The notes beneath the pieces were generated by a model that did not search any database, was not told where the DNA came from, and saw only the letters and a program-made list of their open reading frames with translations. The position numbers were made by a program, and so were the translations under genes. From JBMNGW01 sp050950025 (GTDB taxonomy: Bacteria; Spirochaetota; Spirochaetia; Sphaerochaetales; Sphaerochaetaceae): a stretch of DNA of 64,000 nucleotides. The stretch is from contig JBMNGW010000003.1 in the NCBI GenBank assembly GCA_050950025.1, positions 15,673 through 79,672 of the forward strand. Reading direction: 5' to 3'. Below are positions 27,073 to 35,561 of the stretch, piece after piece (within the stretch, counting starts at the first letter, position 1; each line of letters starts with the position of its first letter).

Positions 27073-27797
27073 TGGAAAGCAGCTCACACCTTCACCCCGA
27101 AGCCGAAGGGTATCCTCACCACATCGGCATTATCATGGATGGCAACGGCCGTTGGGCTAAAAAAAGGGCCCTTCCCCGCACTGCCGGCCATTACGAGGGG
27201 GTGAAGGCTGCCAAACGGGTAACTACCGAAGCTTCCCGTTTGGGCATTCCCTATCTTACATTTTATGTCTTCTCAACAGAAAATTGGCGCCGACCCGATG
27301 CCGAAGTAGCCTATTTAATGAATCTCCTGAGCACCCGCATTTACAGCGAGCTCGATTTTTATCGTCGCTTGGGTGCCAAAGTGGTTTTTCGGGGGGCCAC
27401 CGACTTACTCTCTACCGATGCAAAAGAGGCTATGGCTGCAACTGAAGAGGCAACCAAAGACAACACCCATATTCTTATCACTTTAGCCATTAACTATGGG
27501 GGGCAAGATGAAATCATTCGGGCGGTAAACCGGTGGCTCAAAGCCACTGAGAAGAAAGAGGAACTAACCTCCACAGCCTTACAACAACATATGGATCTTC
27601 CTTTCATCCCTCCTGTTGATTTGATTATCCGCTCAGGAGGCGAAAAACGGCTAAGCAATTTCCTTTTGTGGGATGCTGCGTATGCCGAATTGGCTTTCTA
27701 CGACTCCTTGTGGCCCGACTGGGGAGCTAAAGAGCTTGTCGCTGCTTGCACCGAATTTGCCAACCGGGAGAGGAAATTTGGAGGGATACCGACTTGA
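27072..27797 (+). CDS. uppS: Isoprenyl transferase (undecaprenyl diphosphate synthase)
   Basis: This 241-residue cis-prenyltransferase carries GIIMDGNGRWAKKR near residue 20 (catalytic Asp in MDGN), FSTENWRRP and DLIIRSGGEKRLSNFLLW with the conserved Arg pair. It makes the C55 lipid carrier for peptidoglycan. Its ATG overlaps the frr stop, and its TGA overlaps the cdsA start. Dxr, two genes on, feeds the same isoprenoid supply. Confidence 0.96.
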   Translation: MESSSHLHPEAEGYPHHIGIIMDGNGRWAKKRALPRTAGHYEGVKAAKRVTTEASRLGIPYLTFYVFSTENWRRPDAEVAYLMNLLSTRIYSELDFYRRLGAKVVFRGATDLLSTDAKEAMAATEEATKDNTHILITLAINYGGQDEIIRAVNRWLKATEKKEELTSTALQQHMDLPFIPPVDLIIRSGGEKRLSNFLLWDAAYAELAFYDSLWPDWGAKELVAACTEFANRERKFGGIPT

Positions 27798-28633
27798 AGC
27801 CCTTGCTTAAGCGCATCATTCTTTTTTGCATCGCACTGCCGGCCCTATTTGGCATCATCTTCTTTCTTCCTTGGTACCACCACCTCGCTTTTGCCCTATT
27901 GGCTGTAGCTACGGTGTTACTAGGGAGCTTGGAAATGAAAAATATGCTCTTTGGCCCTTTTGAAAAACCGTTGGTACCGTTTTGGGGCTCAAGTCTTCTG
28001 GTAATAGGGCAATACGTACAAGGTGCTTTTTGTCCCTCTTTTCCGTTGGTTCTTTTTATCGCATCGCTACTGATTTTATGGTTATTCAGCATCGAGATTT
28101 TTACCGGCGGGAAAGATGAATTTGCTCAAGCAAACCAGCGGATTGGCAAAAGCTTATTGCTGGTAGTTTATCCCGGACTTTTTTCGCTCTTTTTTATCCT
28201 TATTGCCATGCTTGAACAGGGGACTTTTGCCCTCTTAACGCTTTTTTTATTGGTATTTGCCAACGACACATTTGCCTATGTTTTTGGCATGTGGTTGGGA
28301 CGATCCAACTCTAACATCCTGGCAGCTAGCCCCAACAAAAGTCTTGCCGGCTTTGTGGGGGGATTTGTATCTACATGCGTTATCAGCGTAGTATGGGTGG
28401 TGGTGGTTCCTGAAGCTGCCCTCCTATTTACCTGGTGGCAAGCCTTGATTCTGGGAGCCGTGTTGGCTGCTGTGAGCAATCTTGGCGATTTAATTGAATC
28501 TGTGTTCAAACGGGGAGCCAAAGTCAAAGACTCAGGGACCCTTATGCTTGGACGCGGAGGCATTCTGGATTCGATTGATTCTCTTTTAGCTTCGGCACCG
28601 TTGTTTTATCTTCTGGCCTATCTTTTTGCATAA
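27794..28633 (+). CDS. cdsA: Phosphatidate cytidylyltransferase
   Basis: This 279-residue, multi-span membrane protein makes CDP-diacylglycerol. I place the start at TTG 27794 because GGAGGG lies 8 bases upstream and the codon overlaps the uppS stop (TTGA). The CdsA signature is present as SVFKRGAKVKDSGTLMLGRG followed by GILDSIDS. The usual signature has GHGG-x-x-DR; here His is Arg and the Arg is Ser, which I note as a divergence rather than a loss. About seven hydrophobic segments are visible. Confidence 0.92.
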   Translation: MKPLLKRIILFCIALPALFGIIFFLPWYHHLAFALLAVATVLLGSLEMKNMLFGPFEKPLVPFWGSSLLVIGQYVQGAFCPSFPLVLFIASLLILWLFSIEIFTGGKDEFAQANQRIGKSLLLVVYPGLFSLFFILIAMLEQGTFALLTLFLLVFANDTFAYVFGMWLGRSNSNILAASPNKSLAGFVGGFVSTCVISVVWVVVVPEAALLFTWWQALILGAVLAAVSNLGDLIESVFKRGAKVKDSGTLMLGRGGILDSIDSLLASAPLFYLLAYLFA

Positions 28634-28646
28634 TGTGGAGTATCTG

Positions 28647-29816
28647 ATGGAAGGGCGTTCTAAACGATCCATAATCATTTTAGGGTGTACTGGCAGCGTC
28701 GGAACGACGGCTTTGCAGGCTTTGGAGCACTATGCTCATGAATTCGAAATAGTCGGCCTTAGTGCTCATAGCAATGTGCGCCAGTTAGCCGACATCGCCA
28801 CCCGCTATAACTGTAAACATGTGGCCATAACCGGCACATTCGACGCTCCGAATCTGACCAACCTCTTTGCCCCTGATGTAGCGCTTCATTTTGGCAAATC
28901 AGGGTTGTTGGAAATGATTCAAAATGTTGATGCCTATATGGTACTTAATGCCATTAGCGGAGCCGATGGGCTTGAACCCACTTTTGCTGCCATCAGTAGC
29001 CACAAACACTTGGCCCTCTCAAATAAAGAGAGTGTTGTGATGGCGGGAGATTTATTGTTTGAACATGCCCGAAAGCACAACACAAAAATTATTCCTGTCG
29101 ATAGTGAACATAGCGCTTTATATGCTCTGGTTAATACATTTGGCAAAGAGGAAGTTGAGCATTTGGTTATTACTGCCAGCGGCGGACCATTTCGCCTCAC
29201 TCCCCTTGATCAAATGAAAGATATTACTGTTGATATGGCTTTAGCCCACCCAACGTGGAAAATGGGACCTAAAATTTCTGTCGATTCGGCAACAATGGCC
29301 AACAAAGGGCTGGAAATTATGGAAGCCTCATTTTTGTTTGGTTTTGAGGCCTCCTCGATAGAGGTTGTCATTCATCCCCAAAGTATCGTCCATTCGCTTA
29401 TCCGATTGCACAGTGGTGCTCTTTATGCTCAGTTATCTCCTCCCGATATTGCCTTGCCTGTTATGGCGGCTTTAAGCGAAGATTTTCTGGCATTGCGCAA
29501 TGCGGTACGCCCACTCGATTTTACCGATTTGCAGCTTAATTTCAGCGCTCCCGATTTCACCCGGTTTCCGTTGATTCAACATGCCTATACCTGTACTCAA
29601 ACTCGCTATGCCTACCCTATTGCCTATAACGCTTCGAATGAAATTGCAGTGCAAGCCTTTTTTGAAGGACAAATTCCTTTTACCAAAATAGCCGATATTG
29701 TCGCCCAAACCCTTGAGTTTGATTGGATGCAAAGCGTTGATTCGTTGGCAAAAATACAGAGCATTGACAAGGAGGTCAGGCGAAAAGCTGCTGTGTTGGT
29801 CAAAAGGAGCCGCTGA
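28647..29816 (+). CDS. dxr: 1-deoxy-D-xylulose 5-phosphate reductoisomerase
   Basis: This 389-residue enzyme has the NADPH loop ILGCTGSVGTTAL near the start, LSNKESVVMAG, the metal ligands in PVDSEHSALY and the SGGPFR and HPTWKMGPKISVDSATMANK stretches. It commits carbon to the MEP isoprenoid pathway. ATG 28647 follows TGGAG at 6 bases; a TTG in frame at 28626 overlaps cdsA. The stop overlaps the rseP start (TGATG). Confidence 0.96.
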   Translation: MEGRSKRSIIILGCTGSVGTTALQALEHYAHEFEIVGLSAHSNVRQLADIATRYNCKHVAITGTFDAPNLTNLFAPDVALHFGKSGLLEMIQNVDAYMVLNAISGADGLEPTFAAISSHKHLALSNKESVVMAGDLLFEHARKHNTKIIPVDSEHSALYALVNTFGKEEVEHLVITASGGPFRLTPLDQMKDITVDMALAHPTWKMGPKISVDSATMANKGLEIMEASFLFGFEASSIEVVIHPQSIVHSLIRLHSGALYAQLSPPDIALPVMAALSEDFLALRNAVRPLDFTDLQLNFSAPDFTRFPLIQHAYTCTQTRYAYPIAYNASNEIAVQAFFEGQIPFTKIADIVAQTLEFDWMQSVDSLAKIQSIDKEVRRKAAVLVKRSR

Positions 29817-31171
29817 TGAGTTCTCTTTTTTCTATTGTCATAGGCATTATGAGTATTGCAATAATGGTGGGAATTCATGAAACTGGGCATTTTGTATTTG
29901 CCCGGCTGATGGGGATTGAAGTGCATACCTTTGCCATCGGCTTTGGCAAAGCAATTAAGAAATGGCAAAAAGGGAAAACGGTGTACCGTCTGAACATCTT
30001 CCCCTTAGGTGGCTATTGTCAGCTTAAAGGGGCCGATGAACTGCAAAAACGATTAGATGGGAAAATAGATGAACATGCTCCAAGCGAAAAGGGATCGCTG
30101 TTTTCTGTTTCTCCTTGGCGCCGAATTGGTGTTTATGGTGCCGGATCTCTATTCAATTTCCTTTTTGCCTTACTGATTCTGATTGTTTTCTATCTTTTGC
30201 CGTATGAGGCTGTCAGTTATCCTAATAAAATTGTTTTAAGCAGCGACTATCCCTCTTTATTTGGCGTAGAGGAAGGAGATTACCATCTTGCCCGCGATGG
30301 AGGATTACTTAGCGGCGATGTTGTTATTGCCATCGGCGAGCACCATGTAACCACTTTTTCTGATATCCAAGAGGCCTTAAGCCATTATAAGGGGGGCCAA
30401 ACAATTGACTTTACGGTTTTGCGCAACAACAAACAGCACATCTACACTCTATCTACACCTAAGGATAAGCCACTGCATCTTGGGCTTAGTTACTATATGG
30501 CTCCTATTATCGGCTTTGTGGCTCCCCTTTCAGCAGAGCAACGAGCTTTGCTACTGCCTAATGACCGTATAATTGCCCTTTTTGGCCAAGAGGTGAATAA
30601 CACTTTTGATGTTTTGCAATTACTTAGCGACAATCCTCAGGTGATTGAACTGACTATTCTCAGAGGCCAACAAGAACTTGCTATTACGTATGTTCCTGAT
30701 CGCCTAGATTCTGGTGAGCTGGCTATCGGTTTCTCATTTTTACACCAAAGCGAACAGAAAAAAGGGCTTGGTTTAACTGCTGTTCCTTCTGCCTTAAAAG
30801 AAGCTGTCTCCACCTTCGGATCAACATTTGCCCTCATTCCCCGTCTTTTTTCGGGCTCAATCCCCTTTAAAGATGCCGTAGCCGGCCCGATTCGCATCTC
30901 GTATGTTATTGGGCAGATGCGCAACGCCTCAGTGCGGGCAGCTCTTCATCTTTTGGCCCTGGTAAGCCTTTCGTTGGCTGCGGCAAACCTGCTACCAATT
31001 CCGGGTCTCGACGGGGGTTCAATACTACTGAGCCTCCTTGAATTGATACGTGGAAAAAATGTTTCGCCCCGCTTCTTTGTCCGCTTTCAATCTGTTGGAC
31101 TGGCATTTTTAGCTGTATTGATGCTCTTGGTGCTGGCTCAGGATATCGGGTTTCTATTTTCAGGGTTCTGA
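29816..31171 (+). CDS. rseP: RseP-type site-2 zinc metalloprotease
   Basis: This 451-residue membrane protease has HETGH at residues 21-25 (zinc site) in the first membrane segment, two PDZ-like regions in the middle (around GLLSGDVVIAIGEHHV and LLPNDRIIALFGQEV) and LLPIPGLDGGSILLSL near the C-terminus, the LDG motif of the family. It cleaves membrane-embedded substrates such as anti-sigma factors or signal-peptide remnants. It ends the seven-gene run and overlaps the convergent dnaB by 12 bases. Confidence 0.94.
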   Translation: MSSLFSIVIGIMSIAIMVGIHETGHFVFARLMGIEVHTFAIGFGKAIKKWQKGKTVYRLNIFPLGGYCQLKGADELQKRLDGKIDEHAPSEKGSLFSVSPWRRIGVYGAGSLFNFLFALLILIVFYLLPYEAVSYPNKIVLSSDYPSLFGVEEGDYHLARDGGLLSGDVVIAIGEHHVTTFSDIQEALSHYKGGQTIDFTVLRNNKQHIYTLSTPKDKPLHLGLSYYMAPIIGFVAPLSAEQRALLLPNDRIIALFGQEVNNTFDVLQLLSDNPQVIELTILRGQQELAITYVPDRLDSGELAIGFSFLHQSEQKKGLGLTAVPSALKEAVSTFGSTFALIPRLFSGSIPFKDAVAGPIRISYVIGQMRNASVRAALHLLALVSLSLAAANLLPIPGLDGGSILLSLLELIRGKNVSPRFFVRFQSVGLAFLAVLMLLVLAQDIGFLFSGF

Positions 31172-32548
31172 AAAACGTTCCACTTCAACAAACCGGACAA
31201 GCTGGTTCTGAAAGCCCATGGTGATGATACCTGTTTCACCGTTACGCTGTTTGGCCAAAATGACTTTTGTTGGCTGAACGGGAAAGCCTTGGAAACTTTC
31301 CATAGATGCAGAGGCATCACTGCCCTCTTTGTTTAAATCGGCAAGACGATCGCGATGCAAAAGAATAACAACATCAGCATCCTGTTCCACCGATCCCGAA
31401 TCGCGCAAGTTGGCTAAGTTAGGTTCTTTCCCTTCAGCATCTCGGGAAACTTGGGAAAGGGCAACGATTGGAATTTGCAGCTCACGCGAAAGAGCTTTTA
31501 GAGAACGGGAGATTTCGGCTACTTGTTCATGGCGGGGAACATTTGGCAAGGCCTCGGGATTAATCAAACCGATATAGTCGATAAAAAGAATCTTAATATC
31601 TTTTTCCCGCTTCATTCTGCGAGCCTGACTGCGTAAATCAAGCAATTTGATATTAGGAGTATCCTGAATATAGAGTTTGCTTTCATAAATGCGGCTGGCT
31701 GCATCGACAATATTTCCCATATCTTGGTTACGTAGGACCGCAGAGCGAATCCGTTTGGAATCAACGCGGGCTTCGGCGGCCAATATACGCTCCATAATTG
31801 CCATACTGGTCATTTCAGCCGAGAAAAAACCGGTAGGGATTTTACGGTGAATGGCAATATCAATGGCCATGGAAATAGCAAAAGCTGTTTTACCCACCGA
31901 AGGACGGGCTCCAATAACAATGAATTCTGATGGCTGAAAACCACCGGTCATCTCATCAAGCTGGGCAAAGCCCGATTTTATCCCATCTTTGTTCCCATGT
32001 TTGGCCCGCTCCATAAGACGGTCGACTGTTTTATTAACTAAGACAGAACTCTCTTGGTAGCGTTCCGAAAAAGGGGCACTCGAAAACTGCAACTCGCTCA
32101 TTTTTCGCTCGTTTTCATCAAGGAGCACAGCAATATCGAGTGATTGGTCAAACACATCAGCTTGCATTCTGCCACTAAGTTCCAACAGGCGCCGGCGCAG
32201 TGAGAGAGCTTGGACTATGGTGGCATAATAATGGGCATTGGCTGTAGTGGGTACATCGCTGGTTAACGAAGCGATATAGGCCATCCCACCGCAGAGTTCC
32301 AATGCTTTTTTTGATTTTAAATAATCGGTGATTGTAATAAAATCAATGGTCTGGGCGGGATGTTCATGACTGAAATTGAGGATGGCATCGAATAGCATTT
32401 GATGACCGCTGTTGTAAAAATCTTCTTTTTTAAGAATCTCTGCAACTTCACTAAAGGCGGCACTGCTAAGCATAACTGCTCCAAGTACCGCTCGTTCGGC
32501 TTCATCATTGTGGGGAGGGACTCTACCCGGCGCATAATCCGATGCCAT
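31160..32548 (-). CDS. dnaB: Replicative DNA helicase DnaB
   Basis: This 462-residue RecA-fold hexameric helicase has an N-terminal domain beginning PPHNDEAERAVLGAVML, Walker A GARPSVGKTA (about residue 210), FSAEM, and Walker B ILFIDYIGL followed by LSQVSRDAE. It unwinds DNA at the fork. It is the last gene of the rpsF operon and begins 5 bases after rplI. No intein or frame change is seen. Confidence 0.97.
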   Translation of the reverse strand: MASDYAPGRVPPHNDEAERAVLGAVMLSSAAFSEVAEILKKEDFYNSGHQMLFDAILNFSHEHPAQTIDFITITDYLKSKKALELCGGMAYIASLTSDVPTTANAHYYATIVQALSLRRRLLELSGRMQADVFDQSLDIAVLLDENERKMSELQFSSAPFSERYQESSVLVNKTVDRLMERAKHGNKDGIKSGFAQLDEMTGGFQPSEFIVIGARPSVGKTAFAISMAIDIAIHRKIPTGFFSAEMTSMAIMERILAAEARVDSKRIRSAVLRNQDMGNIVDAASRIYESKLYIQDTPNIKLLDLRSQARRMKREKDIKILFIDYIGLINPEALPNVPRHEQVAEISRSLKALSRELQIPIVALSQVSRDAEGKEPNLANLRDSGSVEQDADVVILLHRDRLADLNKEGSDASASMESFQGFPVQPTKVILAKQRNGETGIITMGFQNQLVRFVEVERFSEP

Positions 32549-32553
32549 ATGTT

Positions 32554-33186
32554 CTACTGCTCCTCTTGTTCAGTCTCTGATAGAGGTTCTTCTTCCTCTT
32601 CCTCTTCCTCTTCTTCATCCTCTAAGCCTTCAGCTCCGTACTCGGGCTCAGCTTCAACTTCAACTTCAGCTTGAGGCTTTGCTTTAGCAGCAGCTGCTTT
32701 TTCTGCCAGCTCTTGCTCTTTTTGAGCTTTTTTCACTTCGGCTTCGCTGACGACTTCAATAGTAACTGTGGCAGTTTCCCCCTCATAGAGGCGAACATTC
32801 ACATGGTAGGTACCCACCATCTTAATGTCATGGCTGGCAACTTCAATACGCTTTCGTTCCACTTCAATGCTTTCTTTAGCCAATGCCTCTTGCACCATCG
32901 AGTTCGTAACAGAGCCAAACAGTCGTCCCGACTCTCCGGCACTGACAACAAGGGTCAACGTCATTTCATCAAGACGCTCTTTTAAAGAGGAGGCAGCTTT
33001 GCGCTTCTCTTCTTTGCGCCTTTCTATAGCATCAGCTTTAGCGGCAAAGATAGCCTGATTCGATTTATTAAAAAGGACGGCGTACCCTTTTGGAAGGAGG
33101 TAGTTGCGGGCATAACCGCGTTTGACGACAACGACGTCCCCCTCCTCTCCCACGTTCTGGACATCTTGGTTCAATATAACTTTCAT
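32554..33186 (-). CDS. rplI: 50S ribosomal protein L9 with long acidic tail
   Basis: This 210-residue protein starts with the L9 signature VILNQDVQNVGEEGDVVVVKRGYARNYL (quoted in part: GYARNYLLPKGYA). The normal L9 ends near residue 150. Here an extra 60 residues follow: an Ala/Lys/Glu helix, then a run of ten glutamates within EDEEEEEEEEEEP. Such a tail is not needed for the known L9 fold. The same operon type occurs in treponemes. The DNA of the tail is repetitive (CTCTTC on the plus strand). Confidence 0.95.
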   Translation of the reverse strand: MKVILNQDVQNVGEEGDVVVVKRGYARNYLLPKGYAVLFNKSNQAIFAAKADAIERRKEEKRKAASSLKERLDEMTLTLVVSAGESGRLFGSVTNSMVQEALAKESIEVERKRIEVASHDIKMVGTYHVNVRLYEGETATVTIEVVSEAEVKKAQKEQELAEKAAAAKAKPQAEVEVEAEPEYGAEGLEDEEEEEEEEEEPLSETEQEEQ

Positions 33187-33201
33187 GAAAACAATCTCCT
33201 A

Positions 33202-34137
33202 TCATTTCCTATACTTGATCCATGTCTCCGACACTCCGGCCAAAGGAAGTGCCAAAAGCGGAATCAGATTCACCCCGGGAATCAGCAGCAACAATATGGC
33301 AAGAACAAAAACCCGTGAGGCGGATGCCTGCGGATTTCGTTTTTGCATTACAGAAGCCACTAACGATATCCCCTGTAGGGCATACAGCATGGTAATGGCC
33401 AAGGCAATGTTCCAAGCAAGGCTTTGCAACAAAGTGACTTGCAAAAACATTGTTGCCAGTACAACACTCCAGCTACCTAAAAAAAACCACACAAAAAACT
33501 CAGGTAGAGCCCATCGACAGAGCCTCTTTTGAAAAGAGTGCTCGGTGCGATGAATCAACAGTTCGCTTATCAAAAGCGATAAACCGAACTGTCCCAAAAA
33601 CAACGGCAAAAAGCCCAACATAAGAGTCTGCACCACCGCCTCAAAGAGCCACTGCAACTGCACAACCTGATTAGGGACTAAGCTAGGAGCAATGGCATCA
33701 AACACTGCGCGGTAGATTTGTTCTACTGCCACAACGCTTGTTGAGCCGCTGGAAAACCAAAGAACTAAAGCCAACCCCCACACAAGGGCCGCTGCACCGC
33801 TTATTAGAAGGCGCCTGAGGCTACTGTGTTTGGCTAACCCTATCCAAATAGCGGCTCCTATTAATAATGTCAAAGGCAAATACAGATTCACAAACAAAAA
33901 ACCTACAGCCGTTGAAGCTGGCAGCTCTTTTGACAATCCAGTCAGCTGAGTGCCAATAAGCACAAGTGCCACAAGGCCGATTGGCACTAAATTCAGTCGA
34001 TTAGACTCAAGTTTTGGAGCAAAAAACAGTAGCGGAATGATGAATAGGGTCGATGTCACCTGCAGCCGATACATGATAAAGCTCATTCCGGCTGCCAAGG
34101 CTATCGAACGAATCGATTCGACACTCCTTCGCTCCAT
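33202..34137 (-). CDS. DUF2232-like polytopic membrane protein
   Basis: This 311-residue protein has about eight hydrophobic segments and few polar stretches. Its position between rpsR and rplI, and the general make-up, match the YybS/DUF2232 family found in this operon in Firmicutes and spirochaetes. Function unknown. It starts 12 bases after the rpsR stop. Frame intact. Confidence 0.65.
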   Translation of the reverse strand: MERRSVESIRSIALAAGMSFIMYRLQVTSTLFIIPLLFFAPKLESNRLNLVPIGLVALVLIGTQLTGLSKELPASTAVGFLFVNLYLPLTLLIGAAIWIGLAKHSSLRRLLISGAAALVWGLALVLWFSSGSTSVVAVEQIYRAVFDAIAPSLVPNQVVQLQWLFEAVVQTLMLGFLPLFLGQFGLSLLISELLIHRTEHSFQKRLCRWALPEFFVWFFLGSWSVVLATMFLQVTLLQSLAWNIALAITMLYALQGISLVASVMQKRNPQASASRVFVLAILLLLIPGVNLIPLLALPLAGVSETWIKYRK

Positions 34138-34149
34138 AGGTGTTCCGTC

Positions 34150-34446
34150 CTACTGCCTATCAAAAGGAAGATATGCCAAAACGCGAGCACGCTTGATTTC
34201 TGTGGTCAAAGCTCTTTGGTGCTTGGCGCAGTTTCCAGTAATTCTGCCGGGAAGAATTTTCCCCCGCTCTGTAATATAGCGGCGCAGTAAATCGGGATTT
34301 TTGTAATCGGCGACTAGGTTCTGGGTGCAGAATTTGCACACTTTTTTCCTAAAAGGGCCTCGTTTGCCGCCAAATCTCCGCTCTCTTCCTCCGCGACCAT
34401 CAAAATCGTCGCCTTTCATACTCATTGCTTCTTTATCTTCACGCAT
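34150..34446 (-). CDS. rpsR: 30S ribosomal protein S18
   Basis: This 98-residue protein has a Gly/Arg-rich N-terminal extension followed by the S18 core KKVCKFCTQNLVADYKNPDLLRR (part quoted). The CKFC pair suggests the zinc-binding form of S18 rather than the cysteine-free form. ATG 34446 follows AGGAG at 9 bases. S18 pairs with S6, encoded two genes upstream. Confidence 0.95.
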   Translation of the reverse strand: MREDKEAMSMKGDDFDGRGGRERRFGGKRGPFRKKVCKFCTQNLVADYKNPDLLRRYITERGKILPGRITGNCAKHQRALTTEIKRARVLAYLPFDRQ

Positions 34447-34458
34447 CTTCTTTAACTC

Positions 34459-34905
34459 CTAAAATGGAATGTCATCATCAAACTGTTCGGGCCCCGGGAA
34501 ATTGGAACTGGCAGAGGGAGGACGCGAAGCTGGTGCTTCTGTTTCACTTCGTCTATAGCCCTGTTCCTGAGAGGTTGGCGAGCCGCCGAGCAGCTGAATA
34601 GAATTGGCAACAACCTCAACCCTGCTTCTGCTTTGCCCCTCTTGTTCCCAGCGATTCTGCCGCAGCTCCCCGCTAAGGGAAACCTGCTTTCCTTTGGTCA
34701 AATAGGGTGATAAAGCCTCAGCCTGTTTGCCCCACACCACGATATCAAAGAAGCTTACTTCTTCCTCGCGCTGATCACCGGACCTCTTTATACGGTTTAC
34801 AGCCAAAGAAAAGCGACCAACGGCATAACCGCTGTTGGTGAACCTCAGTTCGCAATCACGGGTCAGGCGGCCTACGAGCACAACGATATTGGTATCATTA
34901 GCCAT
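34459..34905 (-). CDS. ssb: Single-stranded DNA-binding protein
   Basis: This 148-residue protein has an OB-fold beginning NIVVLVGRLTRDCELRFTNS, a Ser/Pro/Gln-rich linker and the acidic tip FDDDIPF that binds partner proteins. It coats single-stranded DNA during replication and repair. The arrangement rpsF-ssb-rpsR is the standard bacterial one. Confidence 0.96.
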   Translation of the reverse strand: MANDTNIVVLVGRLTRDCELRFTNSGYAVGRFSLAVNRIKRSGDQREEEVSFFDIVVWGKQAEALSPYLTKGKQVSLSGELRQNRWEQEGQSRSRVEVVANSIQLLGGSPTSQEQGYRRSETEAPASRPPSASSNFPGPEQFDDDIPF

Positions 34906-34922
34906 GGTTAGTTACTCCTGTC

Positions 34923-35210
34923 TTAGTTACGGGATTCTTTCACTACGAACAAGAATTTCAATACGGGGATCATCAATTTGAAGGCATTGTTCATCACATT
35001 GATTGAGGCAGGATCGACACTCAATTCAAAGTAGTAGTAGTGTCCCTTGTCCTGTTTTCTGATGAGGTAGGCGAGGTTTTTCACTCCCATATCCTCTTGT
35101 TTGGTAATCTCGGCTTGCGCAGAAGAGAGTTCTGCTTGGACTAGCTCAAGACCTTTTGCCGTCTCCTCTTCGTTAGCATCGAAGATGACGGTCAATTCAT
35201 ACGTTCTCAT
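34923..35210 (-). CDS. rpsF: 30S ribosomal protein S6
   Basis: This 95-residue protein has the S6 start MRTYELTVIFDANEEE and the KNLAYLIRKQDKGHYYYFE strand. A strong AAGGAGGAACT site precedes ATG 35210. It is the first gene of the rpsF-ssb-rpsR-DUF2232-rplI-dnaB operon. Confidence 0.96.
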   Translation of the reverse strand: MRTYELTVIFDANEEETAKGLELVQAELSSAQAEITKQEDMGVKNLAYLIRKQDKGHYYYFELSVDPASINVMNNAFKLMIPVLKFLFVVKESRN

Positions 35211-35230
35211 AGTTCCTCCTTACGGACTAT

Positions 35231-35249
35231 ATGATCCACTTCCAGTGGA
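35231..35249 (-). promoter_or_regulatory. rpsF leader hairpin (candidate S6:S18 site)
   Basis: On the minus strand ATCCACT-GGA-AGTGGAT forms a 7-bp stem with a tight loop, followed by a CCG within AGTCCGTAAGGAGG just before rpsF. S6:S18 leader sites in other bacteria use a hairpin with a CCG element. The match is suggestive only. Confidence 0.35.
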
Positions 35250-35264
35250 TAAAGAGGTCATCGA

Positions 35265-35294
35265 ACACTACCACAGGAAAAAGTGGCGTGTCAA
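35265..35294 (-). promoter_or_regulatory. Candidate rpsF operon promoter
   Basis: Minus strand perfect TTGACA (35289-35294), 18 bases, TAGTGT (35265-35270, weak). It gives a leader of about 50 bases holding the hairpin. Confidence 0.4.
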
Positions 35295-35300
35295 GGCGAC

Positions 35301-35327
35301 GAAAGCCACCGACTTGCGGTGGCTTTC
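35301..35327. repeat. Strong inverted repeat upstream of the rpsF promoter
   Basis: GAAAGCCACCG-ACTTG-CGGTGGCTTTC is an 11-bp perfect stem with a five-base loop, next to the rpsF -35 element. No T run follows on either strand. It may be a protein site or an insulator between the divergent rpsF and murD transcripts. Confidence 0.6.
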
Positions 35328-35471
35328 TCTCAAAATTGCCTGAATAAAGCACTATTTTTTATTTTTGTGCCGGTTCTTTCTCAGTTTTTTCTTTCGTTTG
35401 TGAGTAGCAATTTTATGTCTTTTTCTTTTTCTTCCACAAGGCACTGTAGGGCTCCTTATTACAAAATCGAA

Positions 35472-35499
35472 TTCACATCTGTAACTGTCGACCTATTAT
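35472..35499 (+). promoter_or_regulatory. Promoter of murD
   Basis: TTCACA (35472-35477), 16 bases, TATTAT (35494-35499), each 5 of 6 to consensus. About 60 bases before the murD start. The rest of 35328-35561 shows no gene; it is T-rich. Confidence 0.55.
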
Positions 35500-35561
35500 G
35501 CGGTTTACATAGAGTAAGGTCAAGAGGCATATACAGAAAAAATCTGCGGATTAAGGACAAG

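Noticed and set aside
35283..35561. Upstream in-frame extension of murD by 93 codons
   Set aside because: It has no conserved sequence, covers the promoter region, and a ribosome site precedes the ATG at 35562.
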